Below are positions 28,249 to 37,075 of a stretch of DNA of 50,752 bases, piece after piece (within the stretch, counting starts at the first letter, position 1; each line of letters opens with the position of its first letter). This DNA comes from an uncultured SAR86 cluster bacterium. Lineage in GTDB: Bacteria; Pseudomonadota; Gammaproteobacteria; Magnimaribacterales; Magnimaribacteraceae. The notes beneath the pieces were generated by a model, which saw nothing but the letters and a program-made list of their open reading frames with translations, ran no database searches and had not been told where the DNA came from. The DNA lies in contig CACOVO010000010.1 of NCBI GenBank assembly GCA_902630715.1, forward strand, positions 1 through 50,752, read 5' to 3'. The position numbers and the translations under genes were made by a program.

Positions 28249-29283
28249 ATGAATAAACTTCTTAAAATCAGTATTTCAATTTGTTTAAGCTTTGTCGTTA
28301 TTGGTTTTTTAATAACCAGAGACGGTAAATTATTTACTCCCAAAGGAAGTGGGGAAATATCTTTAGATTCAGGCACGTATGAAGCTTTTCCTCTACCTGA
28401 ATATGCTGCAAATATGGTTAATTCTAGTTATAAAAGTTATTTCATTGAAGTAGAAAAGGGCATCAAAGTACATATTTTAGAGACAGGTAAGGGATTTCCA
28501 ATATTTTTGATGCATGGAAATCCAACTTCTGGATTCTTATACAGAAAAGTTGTCGAAAATTTGCCTCTTGATAAAGTCAGAGTAATTATGCCTACTACTC
28601 CTGGCCTTGGATTTTCAACAAAGATACCAGCAAGTGAACATACCTTAGAGAACCATATTGGCTGGATAAACAAGGTGCTGAAAGAGTTAGAATTGACTGA
28701 GCTAGTTTACTCGGGTCAAGATTGGGGTGGGCCAATTGGGATGGGAGCTTTAGCGCTTTCATCAGACCTTCTAAAAGGGGCCGTTTTAATGAATACAGGA
28801 TTCAATGCTCCTACCATGAATACTGATCTTTCTCCTGCGCATGCAACAGTAAAAACTCCCGTTATCGGAGAATTAATAGTTGAGGTATTTTTTTCAATTT
28901 TTGGTCGTTTAGGAAGAGTTCAAGGTGATCCGGAATCTTGGACACCTGAGGTAATAAAACTTTATGGCAAGCCTCTTTATGAAGATGGTAATTCAAAAGC
29001 TCCTTTAGCAATGATGAGAATGGTTACCGATGGTCCTGATCACCCAAGCACACCCTCAATGAAAAAAATTGAGAACTACGTAAAAACTTTAGATATCCCA
29101 GTCGAGATAATATGGGGTATGAATGATCCGATACTCGGAAAGGCTCTTCCCAACATGAAAGCAAACTTTCCTGATGCTCCAGTTGTTGAAACCTCTGCTG
29201 GACATTTCCTTCAAGAAGAAGTCCCAGTTCAGATTGCAGAATCCTTATTAAGGGTATTGGAAAAGGTAGATAATATTTATTAA
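28249..29283 (+). CDS. membrane-anchored haloalkane-dehalogenase-like hydrolase
   Basis: A 344-residue alpha/beta hydrolase with a hydrophobic N-terminal segment (about 5-22) that looks like an uncleaved anchor or signal peptide. The catalytic pattern is that of haloalkane dehalogenases: nucleophile Asp158 followed by Trp159 in GQDWGG, Asn91 in HGNPTSGFLY (halide-binding pair Asn/Trp), likely acid Asp293 in WGMNDPI and His319 in AGHFLQEE. Fluoroacetate dehalogenases and epoxide hydrolases share parts of this; the Asn-Trp pair favours a dehalogenase. An exported location is unusual for the family. It is followed at short distance by two small exported proteins. Confidence 0.85.
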   Translation: MNKLLKISISICLSFVVIGFLITRDGKLFTPKGSGEISLDSGTYEAFPLPEYAANMVNSSYKSYFIEVEKGIKVHILETGKGFPIFLMHGNPTSGFLYRKVVENLPLDKVRVIMPTTPGLGFSTKIPASEHTLENHIGWINKVLKELELTELVYSGQDWGGPIGMGALALSSDLLKGAVLMNTGFNAPTMNTDLSPAHATVKTPVIGELIVEVFFSIFGRLGRVQGDPESWTPEVIKLYGKPLYEDGNSKAPLAMMRMVTDGPDHPSTPSMKKIENYVKTLDIPVEIIWGMNDPILGKALPNMKANFPDAPVVETSAGHFLQEEVPVQIAESLLRVLEKVDNIY

Positions 29284-29300
29284 ATTAAGGGTTACACATT

Positions 29301-29798
29301 ATGAGAATAATAACCAAATTAATATTCCTAATATCACTATTTTTTTTCAACTCAATTTTTCCTGATTCCAAAGGTAATTTAGCTCAATACCCTCCTAAAA
29401 ATAAAGACATAACTATCAGCACTAAAGCCGATGGAATGCCTAGCATAGAACCTTCTGAAATTGATTTATATACTGGAAATTATTACCGCTTAAATATTAA
29501 TTGTACCGATGTTAAAGATGATTTAACTGGTTGGCGAATTGAGATGAATGAGCTCTTGGGCAATTCCCACCTACGTCTTGTCACTGTCGGTGATATTGAA
29601 ATTCACTTACAAGGATTGAGTTTTAATGCAATCGAATGCGACGAAATTGGGTTTGCACATGTTAGCTTGGTTCCAATAAAACCCGGAAAATATAGATTTT
29701 ATGTTGGAAATGTTCCTAGTGCAGTTGGAAGACCTATTGGAGAAGCTGGTATCCAAGAAGAAGGTAAGTTTGACTTCGGCTATTTTGTGGTTAAATAA
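29301..29798 (+). CDS. small exported protein, possible beta-sandwich domain
   Basis: A 165-residue protein with a cleavable-looking signal peptide (IITKLIFLISLFFFNSIF). The mature part has two cysteines (INCTDV and IECDEI) and a YRFYVGNVP terminal strand. The strand pattern FAHVSLVPIKPGKYRFYV recalls exported cupredoxin-like beta-sandwich proteins, but the usual Cu ligands (His, Cys, Met) are not in place. Function unknown. It starts 17 bases after the dehalogenase-like gene and is probably translated from the same message, which makes a periplasmic partner role conceivable. Confidence 0.7.
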   Translation: MRIITKLIFLISLFFFNSIFPDSKGNLAQYPPKNKDITISTKADGMPSIEPSEIDLYTGNYYRLNINCTDVKDDLTGWRIEMNELLGNSHLRLVTVGDIEIHLQGLSFNAIECDEIGFAHVSLVPIKPGKYRFYVGNVPSAVGRPIGEAGIQEEGKFDFGYFVVK

Positions 29799-29843
29799 CC
29801 TTACTAATTTGAAACACAGAGTATTATCAATATAGGAGATAAA

Positions 29844-30299
29844 ATGAAATACTTAATAATTTTACTAGCTACTTTTTCATTTAATATTTTTTCTGCTGAT
29901 ACAAAGAAATTAGATCCTATAATTTTTATGCTTGATTTATCTATAGTTGATTCTCAAAATGAAGAAGCAAAAAAATTCACTTATGAAATAACAAATAAGG
30001 TTAAAGCCAATGAACCTGATACTATCATCTATCAGTATTACTTTGACTCAGACAAAGTTTTTCTTTATGAGGTCTATAAAGGTAATGATGCTGCAATCAA
30101 GCACGTAAAAGATTTTAGAGGAAGTGAATGGGAAAAAAGATTTGGTAGCCTCTTCGTTATTGATAATTTCTCAGTCTTAGGAAATTATTCTAACGCCTTA
30201 AAAAAATCTCTTGAAGGTTATCCAGCTAGTTTTAGAGGTATTGAAGGAGGCTTCAGTAGACCTGCAGAATCACTGGGTGAGGAAATATACGAACTTTAA
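29844..30299 (+). CDS. exported ABM-like alpha-beta barrel protein
   Basis: A 151-residue protein with a signal peptide (KYLIILLATFSFNIFSAD). The mature domain resembles the dimeric alpha-beta barrel fold of antibiotic biosynthesis monooxygenases: a central VKANEPDTIIYQYYFDSD, then LYEVYKGNDAAIKHVK. In this fold the core is a small ligand-binding cavity; no cofactor motif is needed. The ATG at 29844 has GGAG upstream. Export of this fold is uncommon. It is 45 bases behind the preceding exported gene. Confidence 0.72.
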   Translation: MKYLIILLATFSFNIFSADTKKLDPIIFMLDLSIVDSQNEEAKKFTYEITNKVKANEPDTIIYQYYFDSDKVFLYEVYKGNDAAIKHVKDFRGSEWEKRFGSLFVIDNFSVLGNYSNALKKSLEGYPASFRGIEGGFSRPAESLGEEIYEL

Positions 30300-30362
30300 G
30301 ATACCGATTCTCGGCGTGTAGTTCGATAAACTTAATAAACTAATTCATCAACTTAAATTTAC

Positions 30363-31478
30363 GTGAAGATCTCTTTTTTACCTGTTTCAGATCATAGATT
30401 TAAAAAGTCTCCCTTTTTTGAATGCAATAACAGAAAGGACACTTTATATGGTTTGTACAATAATAGGCTTTATCCCATCGATTCGTCCTATGACGAGATT
30501 GAACATTACAAACACATGCGATCCAAATGTTGTTTGTATGATGTACCTGAGACTCCTTTGAAAATAGTTGGCAAAGATAGTGTTAACTTCCTAAACAAAT
30601 TATTCACGAGAGATATTAGTAAATTAGAGATTGGTAAAGCTGGTTATGCCATTGCTTGTAATCATCAAGGTGGTGTTGTTATGGATGGCGTGTTGATGAA
30701 ACCTAATCAAGACGAATTCATATATGTACAAGCAAATGGTGATTTTTTAAATTGGGCCGAAGCTCATATTGAAGATTTTGATGTTTCTATTAGTGATTTT
30801 GACTCTTGGGTACTACAAATCCAAGGACCAACTTCTTTAGATGTTTTGGAGGCAGTCACAAGCATCAAGACAAAAGATTTCCCTTACTATGCTGTTAGAG
30901 AAACTGAAATAAATGGCACTTCGTTTTACATATCACGTTCGGGATGGACAGGTGAGAGGGGTTTTGAAATTTATTCGAAGAATGCTGATTTTGATGGCGT
31001 AGAACTATGGAATTATTTACTGAACAAAGGAAAATCTGCCGGATTAATGGCTTCTGATGTTTCTTCAATGCATATTAGGAGGATTGAAGCAGGAATTCTT
31101 GATTACGGCACAGATATCGATAAATCGCTTAATCCTTTCGAACTTGGGCTTGAGCGTTTAGTGCATGTTGATAAAGATGAATTTATAGGTCGCGACGCTC
31201 TGATCAAAACTAATGAAAGATCTGTCAGATTAAAAGGTGTGATTTGTGAAGATACTCCTTTAATAAGAGGCAATAAATTAGTGGATTCTGAGGGCGATCT
31301 AGGTTTTGTAAGTGCAGGTGCATGGTCTCCGACTTTAGATAAAGGTATTGGTCTTGTAAGATTGGAAAAATCAAAACCTGCTGGCTATAAGGTCAAAGCT
31401 ATAACATCTTCAGGAACATACGATGCTGAAATAGTTGAACTCCCCTTTTATGATGCTGAAAAAAAGTTAACAAAATAG
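30363..31478 (+). CDS. GcvT/DmdA-family tetrahydrofolate-dependent methyl- or aminomethyltransferase
   Basis: A 371-residue protein of the glycine-cleavage T-protein fold. The order is a DHRFKKSPFF N-terminus, LYDVPETPLKIVGKDSVNFL, FTRDISKLEIGKAGYA, LQIQGPTSLDVL and the conserved ISRSGWTGERGFEIY (RSGWxxxxGxEIY), then SLNPFELGLE. The N-terminus and RSGW motif are closer to DMSP demethylase (DmdA) and related demethylases than to GcvT, whose motif is normally TGYTGE. The start is a GTG at 30363. A methylenetetrahydrofolate reductase homologue starts 3 bases after its stop, which strongly suggests that the methyl or C1 unit is passed to tetrahydrofolate. Whether the donor is DMSP, a methoxy- or an N-methyl compound is open. 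Confidence 0.85.
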   Translation: MKISFLPVSDHRFKKSPFFECNNRKDTLYGLYNNRLYPIDSSYDEIEHYKHMRSKCCLYDVPETPLKIVGKDSVNFLNKLFTRDISKLEIGKAGYAIACNHQGGVVMDGVLMKPNQDEFIYVQANGDFLNWAEAHIEDFDVSISDFDSWVLQIQGPTSLDVLEAVTSIKTKDFPYYAVRETEINGTSFYISRSGWTGERGFEIYSKNADFDGVELWNYLLNKGKSAGLMASDVSSMHIRRIEAGILDYGTDIDKSLNPFELGLERLVHVDKDEFIGRDALIKTNERSVRLKGVICEDTPLIRGNKLVDSEGDLGFVSAGAWSPTLDKGIGLVRLEKSKPAGYKVKAITSSGTYDAEIVELPFYDAEKKLTK

Positions 31479-31481
31479 AAA

Positions 31482-32342
31482 ATGTTTGAGAAAAAAGATT
31501 TTATATTTACATCAGAATCTACTCCTGCAATAGATACTGATCTGTCCGCAAGCACTGAGCTCGCTTTTGAACTGATTGGAGTTGCAGATGCAATAAATGT
31601 TACTGATTCACCAAACTGTAAAGCTCGACTAAATAGTTTAATAGTAGCTTCTGAATTGAAAAGAAATGGCTTAGATGTAATTCTTCAACTAACTGGCAGA
31701 GATAGAAACTTAATTGCTTTAGAATCAGAACTTTTAGGGGCACTTTCTGTAGGTATAAATAAAATTTTATGTCTGAGTGGAGATCAACCAGGAGAGGATG
31801 GTCCTAAGGTAGTTAATGAGTTAGATAGCAATGGTTTAATTAACCTATGTACGACTATGACAAATGGCTCCCTAAGTGATGGAACTCAAATCAAGAATCA
31901 TCTTCCTATCTATCCTGGTGCTGCAGACGATATTTATACCCAACTATCAAGTAGCGACACCATTCAAAAATTGATCTCAAAGATAGATCAAGGTGCAAAA
32001 TTTATTCAAACTCAGTACTGCTTTGATCTTGATGCTATTGAGAGATATGCAGAATTAATAAACCAACATAGCAATTTTGATGACTGTTTCGTTCTTATTG
32101 GCATGGGGCCGTTAAAATCAGCGAAACAAGCTGACTGGATGAGAAAGAATCTTTGGGGTGTCAACATATCAGATGATATTTTGTACGAGCTAGAAAACAG
32201 TAATGATCCTATTCAAAAAGGTGAAAACATTTGCATTGAGCTTATCGAAAAGATAAAAGACTTTCCTGCAATTAATGGTGTGCATTTAATGGGCCCCAAA
32301 TGCGAAAAAGGCTCTGCAAGAATAATCTCCCATTTTAAGTAA
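31482..32342 (+). CDS. methylenetetrahydrofolate reductase-like protein
   Basis: A 286-residue homologue of MetF-type 5,10-methylenetetrahydrofolate reductase, a FAD TIM barrel. FIFTSESTPA near 8-17 carries the catalytic glutamate position, DAINVTDSPN and VILQLTGRDRN line the folate site, and LCLSGDQPGEDGP is the family's conserved GD-P loop. It is of normal MetF length but shows the more distant variant seen beside demethylases. Directly downstream of the GcvT/DmdA-like gene (3 bases), it would oxidise methyl-THF to methylene-THF for re-entry into C1 metabolism, an inference from context. Confidence 0.85.
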   Translation: MFEKKDFIFTSESTPAIDTDLSASTELAFELIGVADAINVTDSPNCKARLNSLIVASELKRNGLDVILQLTGRDRNLIALESELLGALSVGINKILCLSGDQPGEDGPKVVNELDSNGLINLCTTMTNGSLSDGTQIKNHLPIYPGAADDIYTQLSSSDTIQKLISKIDQGAKFIQTQYCFDLDAIERYAELINQHSNFDDCFVLIGMGPLKSAKQADWMRKNLWGVNISDDILYELENSNDPIQKGENICIELIEKIKDFPAINGVHLMGPKCEKGSARIISHFK

Positions 32343-32368
32343 ATAAAACACTCAATCTTTTTAAAGAC

Positions 32369-32383
32369 ACTTCTTGAAGAAGT
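32369..32383. terminator. short hairpin after the MTHFR-like gene
   Basis: ACTTCT and AGAAGT form a 6-bp stem around TGA, followed by TTCTCTT. The low stem stability makes it a weak candidate terminator between the C1 gene pair and the aminotransferase. Confidence 0.3.
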
Positions 32384-32499
32384 TTCTCTTAGTCAAACCT
32401 ATTAAATAGACAGATCTAATCAAGAATTTTGCTTCTATAGCTATTTGATTATTCACTGGGTATGTATTATTGTTTTATTGCTCAAATAAAGGAGAGGTA

Positions 32500-33864
32500 A
32501 TGGGAGTAGCGCAAACAGATAATTTAAGAGAAAAATCTCAAGCTGTTAGACAGAAACTGATCGGAAGGACAAAAAATTGCGAAAAAGTCGCTAGTAGTGG
32601 ACAAAAGGTTTTGGCACAAGAGGTTGTTCAGACTGTAGACTTACCCCATCAAATATACATAGATTCTGCAGAAGGACCTTATCTAACTGACATTGACGGA
32701 AATCAGTATATTGACCTCACTGCAGGTTTCGGACCAAATATTCTTGGAAATAAACCAGAACCAGTTGAAAGGGCTCTCGCCTCTCAAATTAAAAAAGGTT
32801 GGCACTTTGGTATTCCAGGAGACGGTCAAGCACAATTGGCTGAACTTATAAAAGATTCTGCTCCTGCAATAGATGAGGTGATGTTTTGTAACTCAGGAAG
32901 TGAAGCTACAATGTTTGCGTTTCGAGCAGCTAGAGCATTTACAGGAAAAAAAGTTGTTGCTTTATTTGATGGATCTTACCACGGCATTCACGACTATGCT
33001 TTGATAAGGGCTGATATGAAAAGCGAACGCTCTACACCTTCAAGTATAACCTTAGGAGCTGGAATACCAGACCAGGTTTCTCAAGAACTAATGATGATGT
33101 TGCCATATAGAGATGAGAATAGTTTTGAGCTAATTCGCAAACACCAAGAAAATCTAGCAATGGTAGTTATCGAGCCGGTGCAAAGCTCTAATCCTCGTTT
33201 GGATAATCAAGAATTTTTAGACGGTCTCAGAGAGGTTTGCACTGAATGTAATGTGTTATTGATGTTTGATGAAGTAATAACAGGTTTTCGCATAGAGTAC
33301 GGTGGCTGCCAAGAATATTACAACATAGAGCCTGATTTAGTTACTTATGGAAAGGCTGCAGGAGGGGGAATGCCCATTGGCATTGTGGCTGGTTCAAAAA
33401 AGGTAATGAATACCTTTTCTGGAGCTGATGATACACCAGCTATATTTGCTGGTGGAACTTTTAGCGGGAATCCTCTAACAATGGCAGGTGGAATAGGAAT
33501 ACTGGAGTATTTAAAAGAGAACAAAGATCTCATATACCCTTACTTACATGAACAGGGTGATAGATTGTCCAAAGAGATAAATGATTACTGCAAATCTAAT
33601 AATATCCCAGCACAGATGATGAATGCTGGATCTATGATGCACTTAATATTCGGGGGTGAAAACATTGATTCATCGAGAGATATTGATCGAAGTCATTACA
33701 AGCTGGAGAGAGAATTTTACCTCCATTTACTTGGACATAATGTATTGGTCCCAGGTATCCACCTAGCATTTATTTCTTATGCACACACTCCTAAGATAAT
33801 TGATCAAGTAATAGAAGCTTTTAAAAATACTTTTGAAGATTTAAGAGCGGACGGATATTTGTAG
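32500..33864 (+). CDS. class III aminotransferase, glutamate-1-semialdehyde aminomutase-like
   Basis: A 454-residue PLP enzyme. The CNSGSEATMFAFRAARAF motif, DEVITGFR and the PLP lysine in TYGKAAGGGMPIG are all present, and the overall shape is that of the HemL-like branch of class III. The ATG at 32500 is chosen because AAAGGAGAGG stands immediately upstream; ten extra residues from a TTG at 32470 are unlikely. It is not the housekeeping hemL on present evidence, since a second homologue lies at 48533. It probably transaminates a catabolic amine or semialdehyde. The GST-like gene follows 17 bases later. Confidence 0.88.
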   Translation: MGVAQTDNLREKSQAVRQKLIGRTKNCEKVASSGQKVLAQEVVQTVDLPHQIYIDSAEGPYLTDIDGNQYIDLTAGFGPNILGNKPEPVERALASQIKKGWHFGIPGDGQAQLAELIKDSAPAIDEVMFCNSGSEATMFAFRAARAFTGKKVVALFDGSYHGIHDYALIRADMKSERSTPSSITLGAGIPDQVSQELMMMLPYRDENSFELIRKHQENLAMVVIEPVQSSNPRLDNQEFLDGLREVCTECNVLLMFDEVITGFRIEYGGCQEYYNIEPDLVTYGKAAGGGMPIGIVAGSKKVMNTFSGADDTPAIFAGGTFSGNPLTMAGGIGILEYLKENKDLIYPYLHEQGDRLSKEINDYCKSNNIPAQMMNAGSMMHLIFGGENIDSSRDIDRSHYKLEREFYLHLLGHNVLVPGIHLAFISYAHTPKIIDQVIEAFKNTFEDLRADGYL

Positions 33865-33881
33865 TCTTAGTAGAAAAAATC

Positions 33882-34694
33882 GTGAATGACAAAGATATGA
33901 AATCTCCTAACTTCATTTCATTGGATGAGGCGGCTGAAATGGAAAGTGGCACAAGAGTCACTTTTATTCCAGGCATGCAAGCACTATACGCTGAAGCATT
34001 AAAAAATATTTGTTACGTAAAAGAAATCCCACTCATCAGAGCACTTCATCCCTTAATGGGAATTGATAAGGAAACTGGAGAAGATAGACAGGCTAGATTG
34101 TACGAACTCACCAGCCAGACAAGCTTGCCAACTATGTTTCATGATCAGGACAGACCGAGGAATGTGTGGATAGAGCAGTTATCTTTGGCGGAAAATATAG
34201 GAAAAGATGATAGTCCCAAACTAATACCTGATAACCTTCAAGATCGCGTAGATATGTTTGGATTATGTGCTGTTATCCTAGGTGAGGACGGTCTGGTGTG
34301 GAATATTAGAATTCTTAATGATAGTCCATTAGCAAGAAAATATGGCTATAGTGAAAAAGCTAGCTCTGAGGCCACCGGTAAGATTGTAGATATAATAGAT
34401 TTGATAAATAATCGTCTCGAAGATCAAGAAAAAATTGGGTCTCAATATTTGATAGGTCAGTCTCTCACAGCGGCAGATATATATTGGGCTACAATGCTCA
34501 TGAGCACTATAGCAACTCCTGAGGATATCATGCCAAGAACCGAGCAAAATCAAGGAATGTTGATGTGGTTTGAAGCAAATTCAAAAATACCTGAAATTGA
34601 CAATGCCTTGACCAAGAAGATTCAAGACCATCAACACTACATTCTCAAAACATACTGCGAAACACCTGCAGTCTTGGGCGGTACTCCATTGTAA
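33882..34694 (+). CDS. glutathione S-transferase-like protein
   Basis: A 270-residue GST-fold protein. The C-terminal all-helical domain is clear from SQYLIGQSLTAADIYWAT (about 185-202), the GST N-capping box region. The N-terminal half carries IPLIRALHPLMG and is only distantly thioredoxin-like; an obvious SPxP cis-proline motif is lacking, though LPTMFHDQ may be its counterpart. The start may be the GTG at 33882 or the ATG at 33897. It lies between the aminotransferase and a CoA-binding protein in the same run. Substrate unknown. Confidence 0.8.
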   Translation: MNDKDMKSPNFISLDEAAEMESGTRVTFIPGMQALYAEALKNICYVKEIPLIRALHPLMGIDKETGEDRQARLYELTSQTSLPTMFHDQDRPRNVWIEQLSLAENIGKDDSPKLIPDNLQDRVDMFGLCAVILGEDGLVWNIRILNDSPLARKYGYSEKASSEATGKIVDIIDLINNRLEDQEKIGSQYLIGQSLTAADIYWATMLMSTIATPEDIMPRTEQNQGMLMWFEANSKIPEIDNALTKKIQDHQHYILKTYCETPAVLGGTPL

Positions 34695-34718
34695 AAAATA
34701 GAGACGAAGTATGTTCAG

Positions 34719-35123
34719 ATGGAATACTCTAACAGTCATATCAAGAAAATTCTCAAGGAAGTAAAAACCATTGCCTTAGTTGGCGCTAGCTTAAATTCAA
34801 AAAAAGATAGTTATAAAGTTATGCAATTTCTTTTGGAAAATAATTATCAGGTTTTTCCTGTAAATCCTAATGAAGCCGGTAAATATATTTTGGGGCAATA
34901 TTGCTATGCTGATTTACATTCAATAGAGGAAAATATTGATATGGTTGATGTTTTTAGAAAATCCGAGGCAGTATTTCGTATAGCAAAGGATGCCATGAGA
35001 ATAGGGTCAAAAGTTCTTTGGACTCAATTAGGTGTTGCTGATGAACAAGCAGCTTTAATGGCAAGACAAGCTGGTCTAGAGGTAATAATGAATAAATGTC
35101 CAAAAATAGAATTACAAAAATAA
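34719..35123 (+). CDS. CoA-binding domain protein, YccU-like
   Basis: A 134-residue Rossmann-fold protein. KTIALVGASLNSKKDSYKV (about 16-34) and the later VFPVNPNEAG, VDVFRKSE, WTQLGVADEQAA and CPKIEL are the conserved features of the YccU/CoA_binding family. The role of the stand-alone form is not well defined; it may bind an acyl-CoA. It lies 25 bases after the GST-like gene and 37 before a crotonase, consistent with an acyl-CoA-linked pathway. Confidence 0.88.
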   Translation: MEYSNSHIKKILKEVKTIALVGASLNSKKDSYKVMQFLLENNYQVFPVNPNEAGKYILGQYCYADLHSIEENIDMVDVFRKSEAVFRIAKDAMRIGSKVLWTQLGVADEQAALMARQAGLEVIMNKCPKIELQK

Positions 35124-35160
35124 ATCTACGTGTTTAAAATTTTTGTAAGATAACAAACTT

Positions 35161-35961
35161 ATGGCGCAAGAAAAAAATATTTTATCTGCTGATCTAAGTG
35201 AGGAGGGAGTTTTACGCTTGACAATGGACGATCAAAAGTCAAAAAATGCTCTTTCAGAAGAAATGATGACTTTTTTGATGAATGAATTACACCAATCAAT
35301 GAAAAATCATCTCGTAAAGGTCATCGTAATTGCTGCAAAAGGAGATGTCTTTAGTGCAGGGCATGATTTAAAGGAAATTACTCAGGCTAGAAAAGATACA
35401 AATGAAGGCGAGCTTTATTTCAAAAAATTGTTTGATCAGTGCTCGTCTCTTATGCAGTTTATAGTTACTTGCTCTAAGCCCATTATTGCCGAGATAGCTG
35501 GAACGGCTACTGCTGCAGGCTGTCAGTTAGTTGCATCATGTGATTTAGCATTAGCTTCTGACGAAGCTAAATTCGCAACTCCTGGAGTCAATCTGGGACT
35601 TTTTTGCTCTACTCCGATGGTTGCCCTAACTAGAGCAGTGAAGAACAAACACGCCATGGAAATGCTTCTTACGGGTGATTTTATTGATGCAACCAAAGCA
35701 AAGGAAATTGGCTTGATCAATAATCATTATCCGAAAGACGTCTTAGAAAAAGAGACAACAAAGCTCGCGAATAAAATATCTCATAAATCATCCATTGCAG
35801 TCTCAACTGGCAAGGAAGCTTTTTATACACAGTCATATCAAGATTTATCTGGAGCTTATGAATTCACTTCCAAGATAATGGTCGAAAACCTCTTAAAAGA
35901 AGAAGCTAAAGAGGGCATTGGCGCATTCTTAGAAAAGCGTAAACCGAACTTTGGAAAGTAA
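35161..35961 (+). CDS. enoyl-CoA hydratase family protein, ECHDC3-like
   Basis: A 266-residue crotonase. The distinctive FATPGVNLGLFCSTPMVALTRA reads like ECHDC3 proteins: the first catalytic glutamate of rat hydratase (PE) is PG here, while the second is kept in HAMEMLLTG. Classical hydration is therefore doubtful. The oxyanion regions FSAGHDLKE and EIAGTATAAGCQLVA are normal. There is no Shine-Dalgarno; TAAGAT occurs shortly upstream. Part of the 32500-38674 run. Confidence 0.88.
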   Translation: MAQEKNILSADLSEEGVLRLTMDDQKSKNALSEEMMTFLMNELHQSMKNHLVKVIVIAAKGDVFSAGHDLKEITQARKDTNEGELYFKKLFDQCSSLMQFIVTCSKPIIAEIAGTATAAGCQLVASCDLALASDEAKFATPGVNLGLFCSTPMVALTRAVKNKHAMEMLLTGDFIDATKAKEIGLINNHYPKDVLEKETTKLANKISHKSSIAVSTGKEAFYTQSYQDLSGAYEFTSKIMVENLLKEEAKEGIGAFLEKRKPNFGK

Positions 35962-35988
35962 ATTAATTTGATCTCTATTTTAAATATT

Positions 35989-36396
35989 ATGAATCTTCCT
36001 AAAGGTATTCTTAGGAAGTTGTCTGTATTTACCCTATCAGTTTTTTTCATAAGTTTCGGAATAGATCATTTTGTTAATCCTGAATTCTATCTTTCGATAA
36101 TGCCTCCTAATTTGCCGCTTAAACTTGAAGCGGTATATATCAGCGGACTTTTTGAAATCCTAGGTGGTGTTGGTGTTTTGATAGCATCAACTAGAAAAAT
36201 TGCTAGTCTAGGCCTAGTTGCACTTTTGGTTGCAGTCTATCCTGCAAATATCTTCATGGCATTAAACCCGGAAAGATTTCCTGAAGTATCTATTTATGTG
36301 CTGTATTTCCGTCTCATTTTGCAGTTTTTTTTCTTTTACTGGGCTTACTCTGTTTCACGCCCTTCCTTTAATCCACCGCACAAGAGGAGGACTTGA
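35989..36396 (+). CDS. DoxX-like membrane protein
   Basis: A 135-residue protein with four predicted membrane helices. SFGIDHFVNPEFYLSIMPPNLP and SGLFEILGGVGVL are typical of the DoxX/DoxD-like family, small membrane proteins linked to quinone-dependent redox processes in some organisms. I prefer the ATG at 35989; a TTG at 35968 would add seven residues. It is followed directly by a gene for a membrane-anchored NTF2-like protein whose Shine-Dalgarno (AGAGGAGG) lies inside its end. Function unknown. Confidence 0.82.
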   Translation: MNLPKGILRKLSVFTLSVFFISFGIDHFVNPEFYLSIMPPNLPLKLEAVYISGLFEILGGVGVLIASTRKIASLGLVALLVAVYPANIFMALNPERFPEVSIYVLYFRLILQFFFFYWAYSVSRPSFNPPHKRRT

Positions 36397-36398
36397 GT

Positions 36399-37052
36399 TT
36401 GGAAAATTATTTTTTTGTATTGCAATATGGCCAATGGCTGATTCTTGTCATAAGTATATGGGCACTGTATTTGGTTAGCTCAATTAAACATAAGATAAGA
36501 TTAAAAGGTTACCTCATGACCGCCTTAAGCCGATTCTCAGGGGCAGTAATATTTTTGTTCGTTGACTTATTTGCCTTTGTCATTGCCAACTTGATTCAGA
36601 CTTACATTGCTATAAGGGGATATTTACAAAATAAAAAGGTTGAAGGTGAATCTTCCATTAATCAAGAAGATATCGTGAGGAAGGCTCTGCAGGTTATATG
36701 GACCGAAGGAGACATTTCAAGAGTAGAAGAATTTTATGCAAAGAACTTCAAGGCTGACTATCCCTTTCCTGACTGGGGAGAAGGCATTGAAGGAGTATCA
36801 AATTTAGTACTGAAGGTAAGGGAAGACTTACCTGGTTATAGAGAAGACATAGAGGAACTATTCACCTCTGGTGATGAAGTAATTGTTGTTCTAAAAATCA
36901 GTGGCTTTCATCCTTCTACGCAGGAAAAAATTAGCTTTAGAGACATAACGATACTTTCCTTAGATAGGGGAAAGATAATTAAACAGCGAGGACTGTCAGA
37001 CTTGTTTAGCATGTACCTCAAACTAGGCCTCATCGAGATGCCACAAACTTAA
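36399..37052 (+). CDS. membrane-anchored NTF2/SnoaL-like domain protein
   Basis: A 217-residue protein. The N-terminal 70 residues contain two hydrophobic stretches, then a SnoaL/NTF2-like domain starts at about 85 (VRKALQVIWTEGDISRVEEFY) and runs to the end (FRDITILSLDRGKIIKQRG), a cone-shaped barrel used by polyketide cyclases and small-molecule isomerases. The TTG at 36399 lies 8 bases after AGAGGAGG; another TTG at 36393 is only 2 bases from it. It starts 2 bases after the DoxX-like stop, so they are coupled. The ligand is unknown. Confidence 0.75.
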   Translation: MENYFFVLQYGQWLILVISIWALYLVSSIKHKIRLKGYLMTALSRFSGAVIFLFVDLFAFVIANLIQTYIAIRGYLQNKKVEGESSINQEDIVRKALQVIWTEGDISRVEEFYAKNFKADYPFPDWGEGIEGVSNLVLKVREDLPGYREDIEELFTSGDEVIVVLKISGFHPSTQEKISFRDITILSLDRGKIIKQRGLSDLFSMYLKLGLIEMPQT

Positions 37053-37075
37053 TTTTTAATAAATTAGAGAATAAT

